Below are positions 36,050 through 43,752 of a stretch of 64,000 nt of DNA, piece after piece. Both the position numbers and the translations under genes were made by a program. Source of the stretch: DATFVJ01 sp963727015. GTDB taxonomy: Bacteria; Actinomycetota; Actinomycetes; Streptosporangiales; Streptosporangiaceae. Location of the stretch: the NCBI GenBank assembly GCA_963727015.1, contig CAVSEV010000013.1:1-64000 (forward strand). Direction: 5' to 3'. Each line of letters opens with the position of its first letter. The first letter of the stretch is position 1. Below the pieces are notes generated by a model. It did not search any database. It was not told where the DNA came from and was given only the letters and a program-made list of their open reading frames with translations.

Positions 36050-37941
36050 GACGACCTCAGCGCCTGCTCAGCCGCGTTCGCGAGCACGACCGCGAAGGAC
36101 GACTTCGAGCTGGGCGTGCCAGGGCCCGGATCGGAATTCAGCTCCTGCCTCTCGCGGCCCGCGCCATCGATGACAAACGCGAGGTCACTGTGCGCGACCA
36201 TCGCACCGCCCGGCAGGGACTCCACGGCGACGCCGTAGGCTCGCCAGACTCTTGTGAGCTGTGGAAGCGTACCGGTCAGGTACAGCCAGTTGGGCACGGT
36301 ATCGAGGCGTTCCTGCCGGTCGAATGCATTGGTGAAGGCCGGCGAGTAGTAGATGTTATTGGCGACAACCGCGACGAGCTCGACACGCTTGGAGTCATTG
36401 CCGAGCAGCTGGCCCGCCTCGCGGAACTCCTGTGCGATCAGCGGGCAGTCCGTGGTGCACACGGGATCGAGGAACGTGAGCAGCACCACTTTGCCCCTCA
36501 GGCTCGCCAGCGTAACGGGCGCGCCACGCGGGTCGGTGAGCCGGAACGCCGGAGCCGGGTAGTTCAGCGCAGCGCCCGATCCGCCGATGGCCTCGGCGAT
36601 GATCGGATCGGCGTTGGGGTTGGCGGAGGCGCTCGCCATCGGGATCGCGCCGACCGCCAGCATGGCGACAGCACCGACAGCGGCAATGGACCCGAGGCTG
36701 GCCGCTCCGATGGCCCGGCGCAGGGTGGCTGGCCTGATCCTGTCCTGCCATTCCCGCACAGACCGCCCGCCTCCCGCGGGCCTGCCGCCCGCCAGCGGTT
36801 CCGCTGCGCCCGCAGGCTCCGTGCCCTCGGCCGCCTGCCCGGCTGGCTCTGCCAGGGCCACGGGCACGCGCGTCAGCGCGAGGTAGCCGCCGACGACCAC
36901 CAGCGCCATTGGGATCATGCTGTTGGGGTCCGTCCCAACACCGCCGAAGAAGCCGAGGTCCTCGATCAGCACCCAGTCCGCCAGGCACAGCACACCCATG
37001 ACCACGATCGCCGGGCGGAGCAGCACCGGCTGCCCGCTCAACAACACGGCGCCGATCCCCGCGAGCATAACCACGACGAACAGGTTGACCGCGAACCCGT
37101 GCGCCGCGACGAACGAGGCGAAGTCCGAGACCAATGCCGACAGGAAGTGCGGCTGCGACGTCTGTGACATGTCCTGGACCATGCCGGTGAGGCTGCCGGG
37201 CTGGCCATGGAGCGTGCCCTGCCAGAACCCGCGGCCCGGCCACGCCTGCAAGACCGCCATGCCCACGAAGAACAAGCCGATCACGACCAGGATGAGCCGC
37301 CCCAGCCGGGGGGTGGCCCAAGCGCTGACGGGCAGCGCGATCAGGCCACCCGCGACACAGTAGAACAGCACGGCTCCCGGCGCGCCGAACAACCAAGTCA
37401 GCCCGTGGCCGAACACGCCGCCGAATGCCTCGCCGAACACCCAGACGATCAGTCCCCAGCCCACACTGACGAGTCCGCCCAGCCGCGACCAGACACCGCG
37501 CGCCGCCACCAGCAGCCAGAGACCGATGCCGATCTGGATCCAGACCGCCGACGCTGCCGCGGTGACCGGGTGATACGTCCACGCGTTGGCCGCCCAGCTC
37601 ACCACGTGCTGGACCCACCCCGGCGAACTCGTCGACGCGGGCACCATGACCTGGGACGGGAGCCCGAGCGGCATCGCCGGCTGGATCTGCAGCAGGCCAT
37701 CAAAGACCCACAGCACCCCGAAACCGATTCTCAGCACCCGGCGGGCGGTGGGCTCGGCCAGCGCCCGCCCGGCAGAATCACCCCCACGGGCGGCAGGTAG
37801 CCACTCCCGGAAGCTGATCCACCCGACAACCAGGAGGGCGAAAATCAACGCGATGATGATTCCCTGATGGATGAGCGCGGCACGGAACGCGGCGACCACC
37901 GTAGAGTTGCCCGTCTGAAGGCCCGAACCCATACCGCCCAT
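36046..37941 (-). CDS. Multi-pass membrane protein fused to SCO1/SenC thioredoxin-like domain
   Basis: About 631 residues. The first ~330 hold eight or more membrane helices (LIHQGIIIALIFALLVVGWI; VWIQIGIGLWLLVAARGVW; LILVVIGLFFVGMAVLQ; VNLFVVVMLAGIGAVLLS), resembling DoxX-like quinone-associated membrane proteins. A Pro/Ala/Gly-rich linker and another helix lead to an extracytoplasmic SCO1/SenC domain: NYPAPAFRLTDPRG, LTFLDPVCTTDCPLIAQEF with the copper-binding CxxxC, and MVAHSDLAFVIDG with the conserved histidine. SCO1 proteins deliver copper to cytochrome oxidase or act as thiol reductases. The fusion suggests redox chemistry tethered to a membrane electron carrier. I chose ATG 37,941; GTG at 37,950 is possible. 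Confidence 0.78.
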   Translation of the reverse strand: MGGMGSGLQTGNSTVVAAFRAALIHQGIIIALIFALLVVGWISFREWLPAARGGDSAGRALAEPTARRVLRIGFGVLWVFDGLLQIQPAMPLGLPSQVMVPASTSSPGWVQHVVSWAANAWTYHPVTAAASAVWIQIGIGLWLLVAARGVWSRLGGLVSVGWGLIVWVFGEAFGGVFGHGLTWLFGAPGAVLFYCVAGGLIALPVSAWATPRLGRLILVVIGLFFVGMAVLQAWPGRGFWQGTLHGQPGSLTGMVQDMSQTSQPHFLSALVSDFASFVAAHGFAVNLFVVVMLAGIGAVLLSGQPVLLRPAIVVMGVLCLADWVLIEDLGFFGGVGTDPNSMIPMALVVVGGYLALTRVPVALAEPAGQAAEGTEPAGAAEPLAGGRPAGGGRSVREWQDRIRPATLRRAIGAASLGSIAAVGAVAMLAVGAIPMASASANPNADPIIAEAIGGSGAALNYPAPAFRLTDPRGAPVTLASLRGKVVLLTFLDPVCTTDCPLIAQEFREAGQLLGNDSKRVELVAVVANNIYYSPAFTNAFDRQERLDTVPNWLYLTGTLPQLTRVWRAYGVAVESLPGGAMVAHSDLAFVIDGAGRERQELNSDPGPGTPSSKSSFAVVLANAAEQALRSS

Positions 37942-38197
37942 CACAACCACTGCCTTCTGACGATCCCACGATCACCGGTGGCCTGCCGCCGCCTGCCGCT
38001 GCCGGCCACGTTGCCGGTGGCGGGGCCCTGTGTCCGGCACGGCGCCGGAACGTGACCCAACCCCGCACACCGGGCAGCCCACAGCTGGAAAAGACTATCG
38101 TCCATCCGCACCGTGGTCAGGTCCGGGTGCGGCACGGTTCGGCCGCGGATCTCGCTCCCGTTCGCAGTACAGGGGCCCAACATCGGCATTCCTAGCC

Positions 38198-39457
38198 TCA
38201 CAGCGCCGCTATGTGAGGTCCCTCGATGCGGCCGCGCGTGTCGAGGACCAGGCGGGCGTCACGAGAGATGCGATCCAGGTCGTACACGGCGTGATCTTGC
38301 AGCAGGATCACCAGGTCGGCGCTGGCGACCTCGGCATCCAGATCGGTCGCCCGCCGGACAGTCTCTCCGTCGACAGGCCACTCGTCCACGTAAGGATCGT
38401 GATAGGCCAGCACCGCACCGCGGGAACGAAGCTTGCGGCCTATCAGCCGGACCGGGGACTCGCGCTGATCGGCCACGTCCCGCTTGTAGGTAACACCGAG
38501 CAGGAGCACGTGCGCGCCGTTCAGCGGCTTCGCGTTGGAGTTCAGCAGCTCGGCCGCCCGGTCGACGATGTAGACGGGCATCCGGCCGTTGATCTCCTGA
38601 GCGAGCTCGACGAACCTGAACGGGTAACCGAGCGTCCGCACCTTGTAGGAGAGGTAGTTCGGATCGATCGGGATGCAGTGGCCCCCGACTCCAGGTCCGG
38701 GGTAGAAGGCATGGAAACCGAATGGCTTCGTGGCCGCGCACCCGATGGCGTCCCACAAGTCCACACCGAGTTCGTGGCAGAAGATCGCCATCTCGTTGAC
38801 CAGCGCGATGTTCACATGCCTGTAGGTGTTCTCCAGAAGTTTCGCCATCTCCGCCTCGCGCGCGGACCTGGCCCGGACCACCTGGTCGCAGAGCTTGCCG
38901 TAGAACCGCTCGGCCGCGTCGGCGCACGACGGCGTCTGCCCGCCGACGACCTTGGGGGTATTGCGGATACCGTAGTGCGGATTGCCGGGATCGATCCGCT
39001 CGGGCGAGAAGGCCAGCGAGAACCCGATCCCGGCGGTCAGCTTGGAAGCCTTTTCAAGCAGCGGCCGCACGACCTCATCGGTCGTGCCCGGGTAGGTCGT
39101 TGACTCGAGCACCACGAGCATGCCGGGCCTGAGCAGACGGCCGGTCATCTCGACCGCTGCGCGGACTGCGGATAGATCGGGTGCGCTTTCAGCGGACAGC
39201 GGCGTGGGCACGCAGATCACCACCGTGTCCGGGTTCCCCACGTCCGCCTCTAGGGCCGTGGCGCGGAAGCCTCTCGCCAGCATCTCGGCGACGTCGGAGG
39301 CACCGATGTCGCCCACGTGCGAGCGACCGGAATTCAGCGCGGCCACCATCTCGCCATTGAGGTCGTAGCCCACGACACTGAGCCCCGACAAAGCCGCCTC
39401 ACGGGCCAGCGGCAGGCCGACGTACCCAAGGCCGATCACAAGCAGGTCGGTGGCCAC
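38198..39457 (-). CDS. UDP-sugar 6-dehydrogenase (WecC/UDP-glucose dehydrogenase family)
   Basis: Intact 419-residue NAD-dependent nucleotide-sugar dehydrogenase that oxidises a C6 hydroxyl to a carboxylate. The Rossmann motif is VIGLGYVGLPLAREAALSG. VICVPTPL and VVLESTTYPGTTDEVV are typical. The catalytic cysteine lies in GPGVGGHCIPIDPNYLSYKV. The C-terminal domain has LLLGVTYKRDVADQRESPV. The pattern is nearest to UDP-N-acetyl-D-mannosamine/glucosamine dehydrogenases (WecC/WbpA-like), so the product is probably a UDP-HexNAcA or UDP-glucuronate for capsule synthesis. GTG start after GAGGGAGC. Confidence 0.88.
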   Translation of the reverse strand: MATDLLVIGLGYVGLPLAREAALSGLSVVGYDLNGEMVAALNSGRSHVGDIGASDVAEMLARGFRATALEADVGNPDTVVICVPTPLSAESAPDLSAVRAAVEMTGRLLRPGMLVVLESTTYPGTTDEVVRPLLEKASKLTAGIGFSLAFSPERIDPGNPHYGIRNTPKVVGGQTPSCADAAERFYGKLCDQVVRARSAREAEMAKLLENTYRHVNIALVNEMAIFCHELGVDLWDAIGCAATKPFGFHAFYPGPGVGGHCIPIDPNYLSYKVRTLGYPFRFVELAQEINGRMPVYIVDRAAELLNSNAKPLNGAHVLLLGVTYKRDVADQRESPVRLIGRKLRSRGAVLAYHDPYVDEWPVDGETVRRATDLDAEVASADLVILLQDHAVYDLDRISRDARLVLDTRGRIEGPHIAAL

Positions 39458-39500
39458 TATGCTCCCTCAGTCACGAGCCGGACACCGGACCCGCCCACCG

Positions 39501-39545
39501 GACTGTATTGAGCGGGACCGTGTTGAGCGGGACTGTGTTGAGCGT
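39501..39545. repeat. 15-bp tandem repeat, three units
   Basis: Units GACTGTATTGAGCGG, GACCGTGTTGAGCGG and GACTGTGTTGAGCGT lie head to tail between 39,501 and 39,545, about 45 bases upstream of the dehydrogenase start. They may be binding sites in its leader or simple slippage products. Confidence 0.65.
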
Positions 39546-39904
39546 CGCGGCGACGGATACCTCCGGACGTCCGCCAAAGGATCGGCCGACGTCCAATCCC
39601 GGCCACCCGCGAACCCGGCCGCTTGACAAGACCCATTGAACCCTCCAGAAAAAGGCTCCAGGCCCAAATGCGTGAGCCTGCGCTAACCGCCAGTAAACGA
39701 GCACCATAGCTCATCGGTACAATGACGCCTATGGCGTCGTAATGGTTTACCGGCAATGGCCTGGGGAGCGTTCGGGGGGATTCGCCGATCGACGCAGAAC
39801 GTAGGCAGCTACCGCACCCGTATTGGGTCGTGACGAACCGTCAGACCCTTGCGAGGATCCTTGGGGCACGCCCCAGGGTCGCCGCCGGATCAACACTGGC
39901 GGCC

Positions 39905-40045
39905 TGCCTGGCCACTGATTGGGTCACGCTACAGGCTTTGCGAGCCAGCCGGCGCACTTCTGCGGAGGTACGGACGAATGCCACGGCTTGCGCAGCCGGT
40001 CAAGGGCGTCCTTCCCCTCATCCGCGCCGACGATGAAACCCTGCT
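39905..40045 (-). pseudogene. Degenerate copy of the adjacent YtxH-like gene
   Basis: Bases 39,905-40,045 match the next gene (40,203-40,472) closely at DNA level: both contain GCGAGCCAGC, GCGCACTTC, GAGGT.CGGA, GCGCAGCCGGTCAA and GCCGACGATGAAACC in the same order. Small indels break the frame and no start or stop is kept. It is an old tandem duplicate. Nothing else is recognisable between 39,546 and 40,202. Confidence 0.65.
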
Positions 40046-40202
40046 ACTGCCAGGCTCAACGCACGTGGTCACCGACGATGCGTGCTGGCGGACATGCTGC
40101 GCCCGCAGTCGGACTTCCCTGCGCCGCTCGCTTGGCATCGCCGGGCGTGACCGGCATCGCGTGACGAGCGAATCTTAACGACGCCGGGGTGACACGCCAG
40201 GG

Positions 40203-40472
40203 TTATGCCGCGCGCCGCGTCTGAGGTTTGCCGTTCGACCCTGCCGCCTTGCGCATGAGCAGTTCGGTCGCGCCGCCAATCGTCTCGCCGAGCCCGCCCT
40301 TTCCGGCCTGCCTGACGACCGATTCGGCCACGGTGGTGGCTTCGCGAGCCAGCCTGCGCACTTCCGGGGAGGTGCGGATCGAACGCCACGACGTGCGCAG
40401 CCGGTCAACGCCGTCCTTTCCCTCGCGCGTGCCGACGATGAAACCGACAACGAAGCCGATGATAGTTTCCAT
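40203..40472 (-). CDS. YtxH-like small membrane-associated protein
   Basis: An 89-residue protein starting METIIGFVVGFIVGTREGKD. The glycine-rich N-terminal membrane helix followed by a charged amphipathic helix (RLRTSWRSIRTSPEVRRLAR; EATTVAESVVRQAG) is the YtxH pattern. It ends with a basic tail (RKAAGSNGKPQTRRA). It is the last member of the hydrogenase operon in this direction, 83 bases after the one-helix protein. Function unknown; a role at the membrane is likely. I chose ATG 40,472 because the helix begins there. A degenerate tandem copy lies downstream and a 3' fragment lies at 15,134. Confidence 0.75.
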   Translation of the reverse strand: METIIGFVVGFIVGTREGKDGVDRLRTSWRSIRTSPEVRRLAREATTVAESVVRQAGKGGLGETIGGATELLMRKAAGSNGKPQTRRAA

Positions 40473-40555
40473 CCTGTTGCCTAACCTTCCTAGCGCCTTT
40501 CCAGGCACTCAGGTGAATCGACCTCGCCGGCCGCCCGGCCACCGATGGCGCGGGC

Positions 40556-40660
40556 CTACATCTCCCGCAGTTCGAGGTACCGCTTGATGTCGGGCAGCGA
40601 CTGGATCACCGCGGCGATCACCACCGCCAGGACCGTGGCCTTAATCAGCCTCATGATCAT
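40556..40660 (-). CDS. 34-residue one-helix protein (DUF6893-like)
   Basis: A tiny gene reading MIMRLIKATVLAVVIAAVIQ followed by SLPDIKRYLELREM. It has one membrane helix and a short cytoplasmic SLPDIxRYLxxRxM tail, the pattern of DUF6893-type small proteins that I recall beside group 1h hydrogenase genes. Its ATG overlaps the stop of the 578-residue gene (ATGA) and sits six bases after AGGAGG, inside that gene's last codons, so it is strongly coupled. It could be a small membrane anchor or stabiliser for the otherwise soluble hydrogenase complex; that is inference. Confidence 0.75.
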   Translation of the reverse strand: MIMRLIKATVLAVVIAAVIQSLPDIKRYLELREM

Positions 40661-42393
40661 TTCGCTTCCTCCTCGGGCCGTGACTCGTTAACGATCTCCG
40701 GCGGTGCCGCCGCGATCGGCTCTACCTCGTCCGGGGCGAAATACAGGAATCTGCCGTGCTGGCGGTTCAGGTCCGCGGCGGGGTCGTCCGCCGGGGTGAC
40801 CGCGAGATGCATGTGGCCGTCGACATCGTGCAGAACGGCCTCGACCATTGCCTCCCTGCCGACCAGGAACAGATCCTGGGCGTCGGTCCGCCGGCTGCCC
40901 GGCCGCATCCGGACCCTGCTGCCGCGGGCGATCCGCACGCCATCGACGATGACGTGGTCGGTTTCCGGTGACACAGATGTGTCGGCACCCGGATCCCACC
41001 AGGGGACCAGCGGATGGCCGGCCATGGCGGCCATCGACGCGCCGGGCGCGGCAGGACACGAATCCGGCCGGGACGGCCCCGGCCCTCCCGGGCCAGGGCC
41101 GCCCGTTCCCGGTCCCCCCTGGCTCGCGCCGGGGCCGGACGCATCAAGGCCCGCCGCGCCGGGCCCTGATGCGCCGGGCCTTGATGAGCCGGATCCTTCG
41201 ATCACTCCAGCCCCGGGCACCGCCTTCAGGTAGCGGATGGCTCCGTGCATCCGCTCGAGCATCTCCGCGGGCAGGTCGCCGACCCGGTCGATCAGCGCGG
41301 CCGCACGTGGATCGGTGGCGCGTGCCTGGCGTTTCTCCGCATCTGTCAGCGCCATCGTGCGCAGGGTGAGGATCTCGTCGATCTCGGTGGCGTCGTACAG
41401 ATCGCCTGCGCTCTCTGCCGCGATCTCCGGATGGTCGTACAGGATCACTGGCGAAGAGAGCATGAGATCGTGGCAGGCCTCCGGTCCGGCGAGCACCGGC
41501 CAGGTGCCGTTGTTGACACACGCGGCCACCTCATCGGCGGCCCATTCCGGTGGGTCCACCATGGACAGGAAGCGCGCGCCGGGTACCGCGATCAGGATAT
41601 GCGCGGCGATCAGGGCCTGGCGCAGCCCGTCCTGGCGGCTGCGGAGCGGACCGGCCGGAGCGGTGCGATTCGCTACCCGCACTCCGAGCCGCAGCGCGCG
41701 GTAGGGCCCGGCCACGCGCTGCGCCCATACCGTGATCGTCCCTCTGAGCGACGTCCACTGGCGCAGCGTCCAGCCCGTGACGCTCCCGTCCTCGCCGGTG
41801 ACCGCCTCGGTCGCCTGACCGCCGCTGATGTGGAACGCGACCTCGCGGCGGACAGCGAGCAGCGCGCCGACGGACGCGCTCACCTCTTGCTCACGTTCGA
41901 TCGCCTCGTCCCACGGCGCCGTGTCGTACGCAGGTGCTGCTGCTCCCGCGCCGCTTGGGGTAGCCGCGCCGCTTGGGGTAGCCGCAGCGCTTGGGGTAGC
42001 CGCGCCGCTTGGGGTAGCCGCGGCGCTTGGGGTAGCCGTGGCGCTTGGGGTGGTGAGGGACTGAGCCTGGCCCGGGGAGCCAGCGCCTGCCGAGATCGTC
42101 TCTACCGTTCGCCGCTGCAACTGCAGGAACCGCGCCGTCACGTGCACCTGGGCGTCGTCCCGGCATTCGAGCAGGCATTCGGTCTGGGTCTCGGAGATCT
42201 CGTGGGCGTCGACGGATCGATAGGCGGGCGGCATCAAGACGCCGAACTGGAAGCGCTCCTGATTCTTCTGCGCGTTGCCGCGATAGGGATAAAGGAGGTA
42301 ACCCTCGTAGAGGATCGCGTCCGCTACCTTGCGCGCGTGGCCGAGATGCGCGGGGTCGACGTTGCTGGCCGCCGATGCCCCGTCGCCTTTCAT
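40657..42393 (-). CDS. Conserved hydrogenase-operon protein of unknown function
   Basis: A 578-residue cytoplasmic protein. Residues ~15-100 (ARKVADAILYEGYLLYPYRG; ERFQFGVLMPPAYRS) and ~150-390 (WTLRQWTSLRGTITVWAQRV; GARFLSMVDPPEWAADEVAA; SSPVILYDHPEIAAESAGDL YD; EILTLRTMALTDAEKRQARA) look like conserved folded regions. A Ser/Thr/Pro/Ala hexapeptide repeat linker (ATPSGA units) lies between them, and a Gly/Pro/Ser-rich linker follows residue ~405. The C-terminal ~100 residues (VDGVRIARGSRVRMRPGS; LFLVGREAMVEAVLHDVDGH; FLYFAPDEVEPI) may be a small beta domain. There are no metal motifs. Both ends overlap neighbours by ATGA. A scaffold or assembly role for the hydrogenase is an inference from position. 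Confidence 0.75.
   Translation of the reverse strand: MKGDGASAASNVDPAHLGHARKVADAILYEGYLLYPYRGNAQKNQERFQFGVLMPPAYRSVDAHEISETQTECLLECRDDAQVHVTARFLQLQRRTVETISAGAGSPGQAQSLTTPSATATPSAAATPSGAATPSAAATPSGAATPSGAGAAAPAYDTAPWDEAIEREQEVSASVGALLAVRREVAFHISGGQATEAVTGEDGSVTGWTLRQWTSLRGTITVWAQRVAGPYRALRLGVRVANRTAPAGPLRSRQDGLRQALIAAHILIAVPGARFLSMVDPPEWAADEVAACVNNGTWPVLAGPEACHDLMLSSPVILYDHPEIAAESAGDLYDATEIDEILTLRTMALTDAEKRQARATDPRAAALIDRVGDLPAEMLERMHGAIRYLKAVPGAGVIEGSGSSRPGASGPGAAGLDASGPGASQGGPGTGGPGPGGPGPSRPDSCPAAPGASMAAMAGHPLVPWWDPGADTSVSPETDHVIVDGVRIARGSRVRMRPGSRRTDAQDLFLVGREAMVEAVLHDVDGHMHLAVTPADDPAADLNRQHGRFLYFAPDEVEPIAAAPPEIVNESRPEEEAK
41951..42058 (-). repeat. 18-bp coding tandem repeat, six units
   Basis: Six 18-bp units (consensus on the plus strand CCGCTTGGGGTAGCCGCG) encode ATPSAA/ATPSGA hexapeptides in the linker of the 578-residue protein. 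The unit is in frame, so copy-number change would alter only linker length. Confidence 0.85.
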
Positions 42394-43031
42394 GACCGAT
42401 GCTCCGCCGCCTCCGCGAGCAGCGCCGTCACGACGGAGTCCCAGGTCGGCAGGGCGCGGCTGCTCTTGAATCGCTGCAGCGCGTCCAGCGTCTGGCTGCT
42501 CATCCTGATCCACGCGCTGTTCGGAAAGTGCACGTCGACCGCCTGACGCCATACGCTCGCGGGGAGCCGGTAGGACGTCTCCTTGCTCCAGGGCACCTGC
42601 TGGACGCTGAGCCTGTGCTCGGCGGTGGTGAACACGGTCCCGCTGAACAGCAGGAGCAGCGGCGTCTCACCACTGTCCAGGGCGTTGAAGTATTTCGTCG
42701 AGGCAATCTCCAGGTCGTAACCGCACATAACAGGAACATCGATCTCGGTGCTGCCAGTAAATCCCGGCACCATCAGCGACACCGTGGTCAGCTGCAGCGG
42801 CTTGAGCGTGTCCGCCCACCGGCTGGTATCGCCGAACAGATCCGCGAGCCGCTCCGCCTCGACGTCCGTGTAGCGCCGCCGCTGCGGCTCGATCCTGATC
42901 TGGCAGCGGAGTGCGATCGCGTCGATGCGCTGCCCGCTTGTCTCGCTGATGCGCAGGGTCAACGCGATAGTCGGCATCGCAGAGTAGCGCTCCGCGCGCC
43001 CGCCAACGCAGTCGAAGGACAGCTCAGCCAT
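42390..43031 (-). CDS. DUF6084-like hydrogenase-operon protein
   Basis: A 213-residue protein beginning MAELSFDCVGGRAERYSAMP. It has a beta-rich N-terminal half (TIALTLRISETSGQRIDAIA; LRCQIRIEPQRRRYTDVEAE) and a conserved WADTLKPLQLTTVSLMVPGF, VPVMCGYDLEIASTKYFNAL and AWIRMSSQTLDALQRFKSSR. I associate this pattern with DUF6084, a family seen only next to actinobacterial-type hydrogenases; the name is from memory and should be checked. There are no clustered cysteines. It overlaps its neighbours by 8 and 4 bases. Confidence 0.75.
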   Translation of the reverse strand: MAELSFDCVGGRAERYSAMPTIALTLRISETSGQRIDAIALRCQIRIEPQRRRYTDVEAERLADLFGDTSRWADTLKPLQLTTVSLMVPGFTGSTEIDVPVMCGYDLEIASTKYFNALDSGETPLLLLFSGTVFTTAEHRLSVQQVPWSKETSYRLPASVWRQAVDVHFPNSAWIRMSSQTLDALQRFKSSRALPTWDSVVTALLAEAAEHRS

Positions 43032-43752
43032 CCGATGTCTCCCCCGCGTACACGCCGGCGCGCTCGCGCACGCCGGCCAGGAACGCCTCGATGCTTGCCC
43101 GCGCCTCTGCGCCGCCGTCGAAGCCGCGCCATTTCAGCCGCATCTGGCCCACGAGTTCGTAGCAAGCGTCGATCGGCACAAGGAAGTACTCGATGGTCCC
43201 GCCGGTGCGGCAGATCAGGATGGCCTCCACATCAGGCTCGGCGGCCCGCAGCAGCGGGTGGGCGCGGGCGAGCCGCCGCCACGCGGCCAGTTCGAGCACG
43301 CACTCGGTGGCACCCGCCGGGCTCGGGTAGAAGCCGCTGATCTGCTCCGCCCTGGAGCTGCCCAGGAAGAACGCCATCCCGACCGGGATCTCGAGCTCGT
43401 CCCACTCGGCCAGGGACATGGCGTGTGAGGGATCTTTCAGGTAGCGGTCCGGCACCGCCCGGTATCTGCCGCTGACCCGATCGTGGGTGAACAGGAGATA
43501 GCAGGCACGGCATGCGCAGACGAGAGTGGAATGGTCAAGATCGGCGATGTGCTGGTGCGGTGACGAGATCGGTTTGGCACACAGACCGCAGTGCTCACCA
43601 GGCTGGACGGCCTCCCAAGGACGGCCGGCCTCCGGCGTGTGGCTGCCGACGGCGTCCGCCGGGCTGTCACCGGCCGGCTGCCCCGCACCGTCCGGGCGCG
43701 CCGCCCCGGCCGGGCGGCCGACGAAGCGGCGCAGCCCGGTGTTCGGGGTCAT
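43024..43752 (-). CDS. DUF5947-like cysteine-containing hydrogenase-operon protein
   Basis: A 242-residue protein starting MTPNTGLRRFVGRPAGAARP at the ATG that overlaps the NifU-like gene stop. A CGLC pair near residue 57 and a CRAC pair about 28 residues later (VCACRACYLLF) could bind zinc or an iron-sulfur cluster. The following region (EWDELEIPVGMAFFLGSSRA; FYPSPAGATECVLELAAWRR; DVEAILICRTGGTIEYFLVP IDACYELVG; LKWRGFDGG) is strongly conserved in what I recall as DUF5947 proteins of group 1h hydrogenase operons. Its role is unknown; electron transfer or cluster assembly is possible. An upstream in-frame extension to 43,938 is less likely because it would run deep into the previous gene. Confidence 0.78.
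   Translation of the reverse strand: MTPNTGLRRFVGRPAGAARPDGAGQPAGDSPADAVGSHTPEAGRPWEAVQPGEHCGLCAKPISSPHQHIADLDHSTLVCACRACYLLFTHDRVSGRYRAVPDRYLKDPSHAMSLAEWDELEIPVGMAFFLGSSRAEQISGFYPSPAGATECVLELAAWRRLARAHPLLRAAEPDVEAILICRTGGTIEYFLVPIDACYELVGQMRLKWRGFDGGAEARASIEAFLAGVRERAGVYAGETSDG

Noticed and set aside
39490..40200. Possible CRISPR-like array because of short repeats near 39.5 kb
   Set aside because: The three 15-bp units are contiguous with no spacers, and no cas genes are present.
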